Assembly (NCBI RefSeq): GCF_042100115.1
Contig: NC_091280.1
Span: 1,116,001-1,180,000 of the forward strand
Direction: 5' to 3'
Length of the DNA: 64,000 nucleotides
DNA from: Alternaria dauci
Lineage: Eukaryota > Ascomycota > Dothideomycetes > Pleosporales > Pleosporaceae
Shown here: piece by piece, positions 23,746 to 34,100 of the stretch
Layout: each line of letters starts with the position of its first letter
How positions within the stretch are numbered: the first letter of the stretch is position 1
The notes under the pieces: generated by a model
Databases searched by the model: none
What the model saw: the letters and a program-made list of their open reading frames with translations, nothing else
What the model was told of the DNA's origin: nothing
Position numbers and translations under genes: made by a program

Positions 23746-25668
23746 ATGCGTCCTTCGCCAGTCTTCTCGCTCCGCATACGCTCCTTCGTCTCTCGACATG
23801 ACGTCGTCCCGCCAGACGCAACGGTCCAAAAGCCCATTGAGGCTGCCTACTACCGTGGAGGCACATCGCGAGCCGTGATTATACAACCACAAGCTCTGCC
23901 CAAGCACCGCGCGAAATGGCCGAACATCTTCCGCCAGATAATGGGCAGCGGCGATCCTTATGGCCGCCAACTTGATGGCATGGGCGCAGGGATTTCGAGT
24001 CTCAGCAAAATATGCCTTGTAGAACCTTACGGAAGGAGGATTGCCTTGCCTGAAAGAGGCACCCGCTTCCGTACTGGGTTTGGTGGCATTGATGCAGCTC
24101 GTGAGAGTGCGCAGGCTGCACAGGCTCAGGAAGAGGCAGAAGTGGCTGGGGAAGAGCAGAAGTTGGACATTGACTACACCTTTGTTGGCTTGGGTATTGA
24201 GAATGACGAAGTCGACGTCGCAGGCAACTGTGGAAACATGATCAGTGCGATTGGTCCCTATGCTTACAACGCTGGTCTTCTCCCGGCCAGAATATATGCC
24301 CAAGGTGATGGAGAAGTCACTGTCAGGATACGGAACACGAATACCGGGAAGCTGATTGACTCTACCTTCGACGTCATTGGAGCCGAGGCTGCCGTGGCGG
24401 GTGAGTACAAAATTGACGGTGTGGCCGGATCCGGCTCTAAGATCAAGTTGGATTTCAAGTACCCATACGGCAGCAAGACCGGAAAAGTGCTACCAACTGG
24501 CAGGAGGATAGACAACGTTGGAGGCTACAGAGTGTCTTGCGTGGACGGTGCAAATCCGTGTATTTTCATCCGAGCAGACGACGTCGGTGTAGATGGCACT
24601 ATACTACCCAATGACTTTAATAAACTCCCGGAAAAGCTTGCATTGCTCGAGAGCATACGCAAGGCCGCTGCCGTTGCCATGGGTATTTCGCCTACCGAAG
24701 ACGAAGTTCCTCGTACCATACCCAAGATTGGTCTCGTATCGCAATCATCTTCGCATCCTGTGTTGTCAGGTCAAACACTCAAGTCATCGCAGATGGATAT
24801 AGTCATCCGATTTCTCTCTGATACACAACCTCATCGAGCAATTCCGTTGACTGCTGCGTTGACGTCAGCGGTCGCTGCACGTATTCCCGGGACCATCGTT
24901 GAGCAGATGCTGGCCCCCGAACCTCTGATGGAGAGCGCCATCACGATAGGTCACGCAAGTGGTCGACTGCAGGTCAACGCCACTATGGACACGAAGAATA
25001 AACTCTACCCTGTCAGTGGCACAGTATTCAGGACTGCGAAGAGACTATTCGAAGGAGAAACATTCTGGTCGGACAAGAGTGATAAGAGGGAAGAGGCTAC
25101 TGAAACCGATAGCCCGTACAGGAGCAATGGTAAACATTCCCTTGGCCTAGCTTTCGTGCTAGAGAGCCGCGGTGGAAGTTCAGCGCGTCTTTTCGAAGAA
25201 GACTCGCAGTCGGCCCTACAACAACAAAAACCAAACGAACCTGACATCGATCAAGGCGCCGCTCAAGAACAAACTCTGGAACAGATTGAGCAGAATGAAC
25301 AATCCGAGCCAGAAGTAAAGGCTCCTATCCTAAGTCATAGACCACTTCCAGATCCGCACAGAAAAAGGCCCGACCTTAGACGACCGACGAATAAAGAAGA
25401 TGCACTCACATTAGCTCTTCAAGGCCTTCATTCAGAACTCTCTACCCTGCTTTCCCACACCGACCTCACGAAAACCGCACAACACTCAACAGTCCTTCTC
25501 ACTGCGGTTCTGAAAGCACACCGCTCTATTCAGATCAATGCTATCGCGCATAAGCGTTTAGCCAAGAAAACTGCAGGCAAAGAAACGAAGATGGACAGAA
25601 AGAAGGCACGGATGAAGAATCTCGCGCAGATACGGTTAGCGAGGAACGCTGCTGCGAAGACAAAGTAG
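23746..25668 (+). CDS. PrpF-like isomerase with a C-terminal extension
   Basis: PrpF-family proteins have a diaminopimelate-epimerase fold and isomerise aconitate-type compounds such as 2-methylaconitate. Substrate here is unknown. Intronless, 640 residues. Residues about 1-20 (MRPSPVFSLRIRSFVSRHDV) look like a mitochondrial presequence. The PrpF domain spans roughly 27-475, with the opening YYRGGTSRAV, the turn GNCGNM holding a catalytic-type Cys, and the later GHASGRLQV. After about residue 480 the character changes: a Gln/Glu-rich linker, then RPLPDPHRKRPDLRRPTNKE, then a helical Leu-rich part and a strongly basic end (KMDRKKARMKNLAQIRL). The domain itself is about 430 residues long, so roughly 160 residues are extra. 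The extension could be a fused small protein or a lineage-specific tail; no frame break separates the parts. Confidence 0.86.
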   Translation: MRPSPVFSLRIRSFVSRHDVVPPDATVQKPIEAAYYRGGTSRAVIIQPQALPKHRAKWPNIFRQIMGSGDPYGRQLDGMGAGISSLSKICLVEPYGRRIALPERGTRFRTGFGGIDAARESAQAAQAQEEAEVAGEEQKLDIDYTFVGLGIENDEVDVAGNCGNMISAIGPYAYNAGLLPARIYAQGDGEVTVRIRNTNTGKLIDSTFDVIGAEAAVAGEYKIDGVAGSGSKIKLDFKYPYGSKTGKVLPTGRRIDNVGGYRVSCVDGANPCIFIRADDVGVDGTILPNDFNKLPEKLALLESIRKAAAVAMGISPTEDEVPRTIPKIGLVSQSSSHPVLSGQTLKSSQMDIVIRFLSDTQPHRAIPLTAALTSAVAARIPGTIVEQMLAPEPLMESAITIGHASGRLQVNATMDTKNKLYPVSGTVFRTAKRLFEGETFWSDKSDKREEATETDSPYRSNGKHSLGLAFVLESRGGSSARLFEEDSQSALQQQKPNEPDIDQGAAQEQTLEQIEQNEQSEPEVKAPILSHRPLPDPHRKRPDLRRPTNKEDALTLALQGLHSELSTLLSHTDLTKTAQHSTVLLTAVLKAHRSIQINAIAHKRLAKKTAGKETKMDRKKARMKNLAQIRLARNAAAKTK

Positions 25669-26163
25669 ATGGAGAAAGACGGTCCATAGTTTGAGGTGAA
25701 CGGTAGAGAAGCGCACCGAAGTAATGACCAGAGGCAAAACGAGTCGCCCAGGCTGAGTAGGTGACCCAGATCAACTCGTCAGCGTAGAGATGATCACGAA
25801 AAAATGGTAGCGATAGGGTAAACGAAAAAAGAAAAGGAGTCGAGGACAAAAATGAGGACAGTGGCGAGGACGTAAGATAAATCCGCAAATCTAAGAATGT
25901 AGCCAAGGCTAGGAGAGGAGCATGTTCAAAGACTTGGAGTAAGCGAAAGAGGAAGTGAGAAGATGAAGGCTTTAGAAGACGGAGAGGATACCATGACATC
26001 ACTGGCACCATCCTCCCCCATGAGCGAAAACTGCTCGGTAACGACACATCAAACACAAAGCCAGTTATGATTCAGAATCAAGATCTTGCGATACCTGGAC
26101 CGAGAAACTATGTTGCTCATACTATGCTATATCCCCGCTCGTTCTTCAAAGACTGACTTATCT
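25669..26163. other. Convergent intergenic region
   Basis: About 0.5 kb between the PrpF-like stop and the stop of the APC/C activator gene. The minus-strand open frame across 25541-26056 has no family resemblance. No gene is supported. Confidence 0.5.
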
Positions 26164-29050
26164 CTATCTGATTACCGTTCCTTGCCGCTCAAGATTACCA
26201 GCATAGGGACCCTCAAGGATGTCACTTCCTCCCAACAAGCCCGTAGCCCCACTGCCCAGCAAACCCCCAGAGCCTACACTTCCCCGTCTGTCACTCCAGA
26301 TTTCATGGAATCGAATCGCCATATCGCTAGCTGCAACGACGATGCAACCTTCCTCGACACCTCTTCTCGACCAGACTCCATCTTCACCCCTGGCCCTTGC
26401 ACCATCACGGTCTCGATCCATGTGCGAACCATTCGTTGGACCACCCGGGTAAGCGACTGCACACAGGGCCCGATTCTCATCGTACCACGGCACGGCAACG
26501 ACTTGTTCGCAACCAGGCCAAGTGAAGACAGCGACACGGTATGGGTGCTCGGGTTGCGCAAATCCGAACGTTGCTGCTATTTCACGGCGAGTCTGGGACC
26601 AGATAAGACTTGTGACTTGAGCTGCACAGTCGATAGTAGCAAGACAAGTGCCTGAGCGTGTGTGGTAAAAGTGGATGCAGCGATCGTTTGAGCCGCCGCC
26701 GATGGCCATGAGTCCGCGTTGCCAGGGGCAGAATGCCATAGCTTTGACAGCTGCATTGAGCGTCCATGTATGTTTTGCTGCTGATTGCGCAAGGTGTAGG
26801 ACGGGATTGTTGTTGCGATTGGTTACAGTGTAGATAGACTCACCACGCGGACCTTCACGCACATCCAATATGGCTGCTGTGTTCTCACTAGCAGGGCTCG
26901 GTCGAAGCAGCTTCTTCGTCTCGAACAGATTACAATTGTTGTCGTTTCCTCCACTGGCAAAGAGCTCGCCGTCCGACGACCATGCTAGACCGCAGATTTG
27001 TTGGCAGTGGATAGATAATCGAGCGAGCAAGGTCATGGCGCCGTTCCAGCCGAAGAGTGCACTGTGTGTCTCCGAAGGCCACTCAACGCTATAGAAGTAG
27101 ATGTGACTAACCTCATCTCCGATGAGTAGTTCTTCGGTTGGTACGTTCATTGCTCTATCTCGAAGTGAAGGTCGCTGCACGACAGTCGGTCTCCAAGACA
27201 CGCATGATACAGGTTTAGGTTGCGTAGCATCGAAACGAGGTTCCGAGTCAAGAGGGCTCCAGAGTAAGATGCGACCATCAGCTCGTCCAACCGCAAGAAT
27301 TGCTTGTCCTCCTGCTGTGGAAGAGAAGTCCAACGACGTAACATGCTGAACATCTGACGGGCCATTTGGCGGGACAGCGTTAAGCGAATCTGGCGTACTC
27401 ACACCGCTTCTTTCGGACCATAGATGTACAGAATCTCCTAGACCAACAGCTAGACACTTGGAAGTGTGGGAGTATGCGAGCAAGGTACAATAGTAGTCGT
27501 CTCGAAGATTAGGAGCGTCGAGAACTGTAGGCTAGATCAGTATCGGAGGACAGCGGTATATTGGAGACATATCTGAAAGGTAGAATGGGCACATGTCTCC
27601 GCTTTGGTGGCGCTTGATGAGCATCTTGAGCCTATGGTCAGCAACAGCATAATGCTGAAAAGTGCACGAGGAATGTAAACAAACTCGAATTGGCTCCGTC
27701 CCTTACCCACGCTCCGTCCCGCCAAACATGCTTAGCCTGTGATATAGGGCCACTATGTGGTGAGCGTGGGGAGGCTGGAGACGAAGAGTGCTGTAGTATT
27801 CGATCGGTTTGATCAATGTCAAGTGCTAGTGCGAGACGCCGTTCATACGCCTCAAGCTCGGCATCTGGATCTGCTCGGTTTAAGAAAGCAGATTTATACA
27901 GTGGCGCGTTCGTTCCACTACCGAGCATCCTACCCCTACCAGTGGAGACTGCAACTACTGTGTCGCTCACAGCAGAAGGCCCGCCAACGTTCCAGATAGC
28001 ACCAGCGCTGATCTGGCGAGCACCCAGGGTTAGAGGATTACGCCTAAAGTTAACGTTCCTTCTACTTGCATTGGCACGCCCTGAAACCACAGAGTGTGCC
28101 TCTCTAAGCCCGCGTAGTTCCTCATTCATGCGACCACTTCTGCGCAGTCGGCGACTAAAAGCATCTGCATCTGTACGAGTACCGCGGTTCATGTTGTGTT
28201 CCTTGTTCCTTCGCTCTGCAGGGCTGTTAAGTTCGAAGCTCTCTCGAGTAACCGCAGGTGGCCGGCGGCCGGCGATGAAGCGATCTGGCGTACTGGCCTG
28301 GTTTGGGCGAGGTGATGCTAAAAGTCCGCCCCGTGCCACCCATTGACTGGGTCTTAAGGGAGAGCTAGCGTAGCGTAGAGGGAGTCGACGAAGCTTAGCT
28401 GACCGAAAGATTTCCTCAGAAGAGGTATCAGTGTAGCGCAGAGGTGTCAAGTTCGAGCTTTCTAATGTAGTGACAGTGTCGGTAAGGTTCGGCGAAGGGG
28501 ATGGTGCGCGGCTCAAGACGTCAACCAAGCTATCCGAAGAGCTGCGATTGCTGCGCCTTGGTTTGCTTGAAAAGGATCCGTCTTGAGTCGGACTGGAGTT
28601 GCAAGCTTTTCTTGGAGGAATGAGATCCTCGTCAACAAGAGGGTATGCGCCTGTAGTAGACGCCGAGGGAATGTTTGGGTGAGCGAGCGCATCAGAGCAA
28701 TTGGAGAAGGAAGGATCGAAGTCATTGGGTCTGCGAGAATCTGGACAAGTCTCGTCATTTGGTTGTATTGGTACGACTTCATGCTTGATCGGACTAAGGT
28801 CCGGGGTAGACAGCGCCTGAAGACGGGAAAGAAACTTTGACTTCCTAGGAGAAGACGGCGAAATCAGACAGGAAGCGGTGATACCACTGTAGTTGTTATC
28901 GCTGAAGAAGAGACAGCTGCGACTTTTGCGAGGAGACTGGGGTGTCCTGGGTGACGCCTAGTCTTCGGTGCTGACAGTCTTGGCAGGTGACAGCGGCGGT
29001 GTAAGATAGCCAGACTGAGATGGAGATACTTCGTCATCAGTATCGCTCAT
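26164..29050 (-). CDS. AMA1: APC/C activator, Cdc20/Cdh1 family, probably Ama1-like
   Basis: Substrate adaptor of the anaphase-promoting complex. The C-terminal WD40 propeller (26164 to about 27530) has the family block FCPWQRGLMAIGGGSNDRCIHF, DGELFASGGNDN, and the propeller entry PTVLDAPNLRDDYY. The protein ends GTVIR, the Ile-Arg tail that docks on APC3. The N-terminal exon (about 28960-27705) has many SP/TP sites and a divergent C-box-like TPDRFIAGRR, where the usual motif is DRFIPxR. A small middle exon near 27640-27570 encodes KRRHVPILPF. The divergent sequence fits the meiotic Ama1/Mfr1 class better than Cdc20 or Cdh1; this is inference. The best start is the ATG at 29050, but an in-frame TAG follows 30 codons later. 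A 72 bp intron (GTATCT..TAG) would remove it. Exact splice sites of the middle exon are uncertain. Confidence 0.8.
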
Positions 29051-29389
29051 GTTGGAGCAGCTTGCGTCAAGATGAGTGAACCGGAGACCTTAGCTGTGAG
29101 TTCCAGCGCATGTGACGTCGTCCGAAGGAAAAGGGCTAGGAGACGTGAAGCACTGCCTGCTGTCCCAGTCTTACCGCTGCGAGGTTAGTAATGCAATGGT
29201 GGGTCAAGGTCTTAGGATGTCTGGAGCACAATGAGAGGTGATAGATGCAGCGAGTGTTGACAACTTGACGGCAACCTTCCGCGCGGGATGACGGAGGGCA
29301 GCAGCTCCACGCGTGGAGTGGGGCAACATCCCGCCGAGGCTGCAGTCTGAGGAAACAACAGCCAAGCCCTGTCAACCGCGCAAGAACAC
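29051..29389. promoter_or_regulatory. Divergent promoter region, APC/C activator and BET4
   Basis: About 340 bp between two divergent start codons. No specific factor site is identified. Confidence 0.45.
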
Positions 29390-30569
29390 ATGGCAAGCGT
29401 ATGTTGGCATGAGGACACGTCGACCATGTTTGCTAACATGTATAGCACGGCATATCGCGCGGGTCAGGCCCGATAGTCCGGTCAGAAGAAGCGCGACAGA
29501 AGGAGCTTCAGCAAATTGCGGATTACAAAGACCTAGCCGATCTGGTGAATACGAAGGTATGGGACTCGAGGTTAGGTTGGCATGTTGCGTGCTGACAGTC
29601 GCTCTTCAGGTTGCAGAGAAGCAGTATACCATCGAGGTTTTGGGCCTTATCACGAAGCTCTTAAACGAGAACCCCGAGTATTACACGATATGGAACCACC
29701 GGAGACGCGTCTTGACAGCGCTCTTAACGTCAGACACGCTTGAGCAGTCACCAGCAGACCTTTTGCAAGGCGACCTGCACCTTACGTTTGCGCTGTTACG
29801 GAAATTCCCCAAATGCTATTGGATATGGAACCACCGAAACTGGCTTCTGCGCGAAGGGGAGGCGCTGATGGGCATGGAAGCATCACATAAGCTTTGGTCG
29901 GGAGAACTGCAACTCATCAACAAAATGCTGCACGCGGACAGCCGCAACTTTCATGCTTGGGGCTATAGACGATTCGTCGTGTCGCAGATTGAACGCCTGG
30001 CCACATCTGAAGACGTCCCCACGACTGGCACTACATCAAACCTCACAGAGTCCGAGTTCGAGTACACAACCAAAATGATCAAGACCAATCTCTCCAACTT
30101 CTCCGCCTGGCACAACCGCAGCCAGCTTATACCTAAGATGCTCCGCGAGCGCCAAGCAGATGCCCAGGCCCGCCGCGCATTCCTCGACTCAGAGCTGGCT
30201 TTGATATGCGAAGCTGTCAACACGGATCCCTTCGACCAGTCTATATGGTTCTACCACCAGTACCTCCTCTCGGTGTTGTCTCCGTCATGTCCAACGGCTT
30301 CGCTTGTTGTCGAGGATCTGACCAATGGCGAGCGACAAAAGTACTACGAGCACGAGATGAAGTATATCAGGGAGATATTGGAGGACGAGGAGGATTGCAA
30401 GTGGATATACGAGGCACTGCTCGGGCTTGCAGAGGCGTACTTGGCGGTAGACGCAGGAACCGGATCGTTTACAACAAAGGACATGAGGTCGTGGTTGGAC
30501 GAGCTGAAGCGTTTGGATCCGCTACGACAGGGGCGGTGGAGCGATCTCGAGCGTCGACTTAATCTTTAA
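29390..30569 (+). CDS. BET4: Rab geranylgeranyltransferase alpha subunit
   Basis: With the beta subunit (Bet2) and the Rab escort protein it prenylates Rab GTPases for membrane attachment. Three exons: 29390-29398 (only nine coding bases, MAS), 29446-29556 and 29610-30569, total 1080 nt and 359 residues. Exon 2 begins HGISRGSGPIVRSEEARQ. The protein-prenyltransferase alpha repeats are plain: IWNHRRRVL, IWNHRNWLL, AWGYRRFVV, AWHNRSQL and IWFYHQYLL. An open frame continues upstream of the true start to 29313 and through the introns, but the spliced product matches the family's N-terminus. The stop lies 18 bp from the stop of the next, convergent gene. Confidence 0.95.
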
Positions 30570-30587
30570 ATGCCAAATACCATGCCA

Positions 30588-30996
30588 TCAGGGCTTGCCC
30601 TTGGAGTTTTCAACGCTGCTAGTCGCAGGCGCACTATTCGTCTTGTTGTCCTTCTTCCATGCCCAGAGTCCGAGCATGTTCGACCACGAGTTATCAGCAG
30701 GCGCAGAAGCGACGGCGTCCTCCTTTTGGGCCTGCAGCTGCGCCGAGGGTGGGGAAGCTGTGCCACTCGAGGTTGCTGGTGTCGTAGTCGCGGTACCCGG
30801 CGAAGCGGCAGCGGCGAGTTCCCTGATATGAGTGTAAGTCAGAGCGAGAAGAGGCGCATGTAGAGCTGGCGTACCGTTTGTACTCTTCCTCCAATCGTGC
30901 TATTCGTTGTTTCTTGAACTCGCCATCGAACGTAGCCACTCCGATTGATACACCGACGATCGTCGCCAGCGCGACTGGAAGAATACGTCCCGCCAT
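30588..30996 (-). CDS. Small single-pass membrane protein, unknown function
   Basis: Two exons join with GTACGC/CAG ends to give about 119 residues. The N-terminus MAGRILPVALATIVGVSIGV is a membrane anchor or uncleaved signal, followed by a charged helix (FKKQRIARLEEEYKR). The second exon is Ala/Thr/Ser-rich linker and then a short conserved-looking SWSNMLGLWAWKKDN. The layout (positive-inside anchor plus charged helix) resembles small inner-mitochondrial-membrane proteins, but I do not recognise the family. It ends 18 bp from the BET4 stop on the other strand and is divergent from MMS22 across 195 bp. Confidence 0.7.
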
Positions 30997-31191
30997 TCTG
31001 TTTGCTCGTTGTGTTGATTGCTGATTGGGGATCGTATGACGCAAGCACTCCCGCGGGCAAAAAGTTCAACCCTCTTCCGCCCCCCGGCACGCGCTAGGCG
31101 GAGCACGGGACGACGCGCCATGCACTCAACCACCACCCAAAACCTCACTCCGCCAGCCTCGAACCCCGGCACGACATGCAGGCACGTCCAA

Positions 31192-34100
31192 ATGTCCAAA
31201 TGGCGACAGAAAGGTTTTGTCCAGGACTCGGATGAGGAAGAAGACGAGTCTCAGCTTGAGAGCCAGGGTTCCAGGCAGAATGGTGGCCTGAGTGGACGCG
31301 TCGAGCGCGTCGAAGAAGTCCTCGACGCGTTCGGACGGCACGAAGAAGACGGCACGGAACAGGGACAGCGAACTGTGCACCAAGGCCCAGAGAACAGTCG
31401 TGCTGTTCAAGGAATCGAAGGCATACAAAAGCAAGAGACGGTCATTTCCACGCCCACCAAACGCAGCTCACCCAGACGTCCTACCCCATCTCCCTTCACA
31501 CCCAGGTCAACGCATAGCCTTCGACGCGAGCTCACCGAGAGTCCCGATCCGCTACTAGGTTCGCACACGCCAAAGAAGCAACAGACTGTACCGCCTCCAT
31601 CCCTACGCTTGGTATCGCCAATCCTCCAACCAAGCTCCGCTGTGTCCGTACCTCGACTGGACGACCATCATGCCGTTCCTGTTCCCGGCAACTCATTCGC
31701 CCCATTCAGCCCAACCAAGGCAGGAGATGTAGGAACGCCCAAGCACACTGCAAGCCTGTTTCATAAGCTCGGCATTGCGCCCTTGTCCGACGATTCTGAT
31801 GATGACATCTCAGATCTCTCAGATCCGCCAACGGATATGGAGTCGCCTCCACTGGCATTTGCTGGGCCTCATCGTCGCACGGCAGTTCAGGTAGTCATAC
31901 CAGCCTCGGTCGCTCTACAGGGGCAGATCGCCGACGACAAGGCAAGACGTGAATTTCGCCAACGGAAGCCTATCCAGGTGCATCCTTATGCGTTAGAGGG
32001 AGAGATGTACCGAAGAGAGGTACAGAGCAGAGGACTTCGACCGGTGCGAGGGGAGCGGTCACGATCACCCCAAAGCCATCGTAAGCAGCGGAATGGCGAA
32101 ACCCAGGAGCAAGAGTTTGAACCGGATCAAAGCCCTGCGAGCAGCCCCCCAGATGCTGAAATATCCGTTTCTAGGCCTGTATTGCCACGACCGACAAAGG
32201 ATCTTCTTCGTCGCCCTACCTCTGCTTCTGCCAGACGCGTTTCGTCTACACAACTCCGTCACCCTCATGCAGCCAAGCGCAGAAAGCTCAATATCTCGTC
32301 CACTCAGGCTACTGCAGCACCCAAAAGTATCTTCGAAGACCGTGACATGCGGCGTGATATCTGGTCGATCCCTCCGAACTCACCTCCGTACTCAAGCAGT
32401 CCGCCGTTAGACGGGAACACTTCGGCTCGCCGTTCAGGCACGCTACGTATAGTGACCCCAGCCCCTAACTTGCCTACACCTTCCACTTCATCAGTCATGC
32501 AAGAAGATCTTCAAATCCCGATAGGATCAGACTCTGAGCAGGCTCCGCGTAGTATGCAGAGGTCTGGAGGACAGCTCCGTCGACCGCTAAGGGTAGTGAT
32601 AACGGACAGCTCATCTTCGGCCGCAGAGTCTGCCAGTGAAGCTGAGAATAGCGACAATGAGATCAGATACGTGAGCAGAAAGATCAAGGGGGTGTTGCCT
32701 GCTTCTTGGTTGCGACAAGATCGTCAGGCACAAGAGCGACGGCAGGCTGAACAGCGCGAGCGAGACCGGGCGCGTATGGATGCAGCTGCCTCCCCTGAGC
32801 CTACTGCACCTGTGCGTGGAGTGGCTCAAAAGATCATAAGACCATCCGGCCGATCACGACAAATCTCAGCTTCTAATACGCCATCAAGGATTCCCATCGT
32901 TATATCAGATGATTCAGATGATGAACCAAGACCTCCTGTAACCCACCATTTGCAAACGGTGCACGATTCCGTGGCTGGTGCTTCTGCACTAGCTGCGTTG
33001 TTTGAGGATCGTTATGCCAACGATAACCTGTCAGACATGGAGCACGACCATCTTCCCCTTCCAACACTTGGTGGAACCGGACCAAAGCGGAAAAGACAGA
33101 CTAAGCTTACAGATGCGTTTGGAAAATCTAAGAAAGCTAGATCCTCGAACGGTGTGGGAAAGAGTGTAGCCAATGAACGACGAGTGTCTACGGGAAAGCC
33201 TGGGAAAAAGAAACCAATCAACCCAAGAAGATCACGCAAGAGTCCTTTGCCTGCCATGAGTGTCATAGACGTTGATCTCTCGCCATCTTGGCGAAGCGAC
33301 AGAATACCGCAATTCCTCCGCATTGCTAGACGACAAGCGCTCCAAAGGCCAGATCTAGCCCGTCAAAAGCCACGAAACAAACAGATACGACTCCAGAATG
33401 CCGAAGATACAGAAGAGGCCAACATCGTTCTCCAACAATGGCGTCGAGGCACAATTAAACCAAAGACAAACGTCGCACCGCAGCAACAGAAGTCACGACA
33501 TGCCTTGATCAGCAGGATCGATAATAACCAGCGTGTAGAAGAGCACTCAGTGAACGATGGAGGATCTTTGAAAGAGTTGGACATGCGATCCGAAACTGCG
33601 ACGGACGTCTCTCGTTCACGCTCACGTAAATCTGTCCCTACAGGCCTTCGTATTTTCCAGCGCTCTGCAACTCAGAACCGGACTAAGACGTCCACACAAA
33701 CAGGGAGGAAACGTGCTCAGACAAACAGGGATCCAGGACGGACTGTACGTCGGGCGCCTCTTCCAATCAGAGCCGCGCAACTCGAAGGCGATGAACAGGA
33801 CTTTGGCCGAAGTCACAGGAAAATCGCATTCGAAAAGGGCCTGTTGCGTGTTGATCAGGAGTTCAGTAATCATCTTCCTAGCGAAGAGTCTTTGGTAAAT
33901 CCACAGTTGGCTCGGTATCTCGCAGACGACAGCACGGAGCTGCCACCCCTACCTTCTGCAAACGATATAGGAGAAGACCAAACAGAAGAGACAAGACAAC
34001 AGCAGCCTCCATCCAAGAGACGATTGAAGCGCAAGGTCCAAGCGCGAAGAATTGATGTCGACGCGCGAGAATTTCGTCAGCCGAGCGAACCGGCAGTTCA

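Noticed and set aside
28957..28965. APC/C activator as a pseudogene because of the in-frame TAG
   Set aside because: The rest of the gene is intact to the Ile-Arg tail, and a 72 bp intron can remove the stop, so loss of function is not supported.
31018..31191. N-terminal extension of MMS22
   Set aside because: The frame is open, but the sequence is not conserved-looking and lies in the 195 bp divergent promoter. MSKWRQKGFVQDSDEEE is the typical opening.
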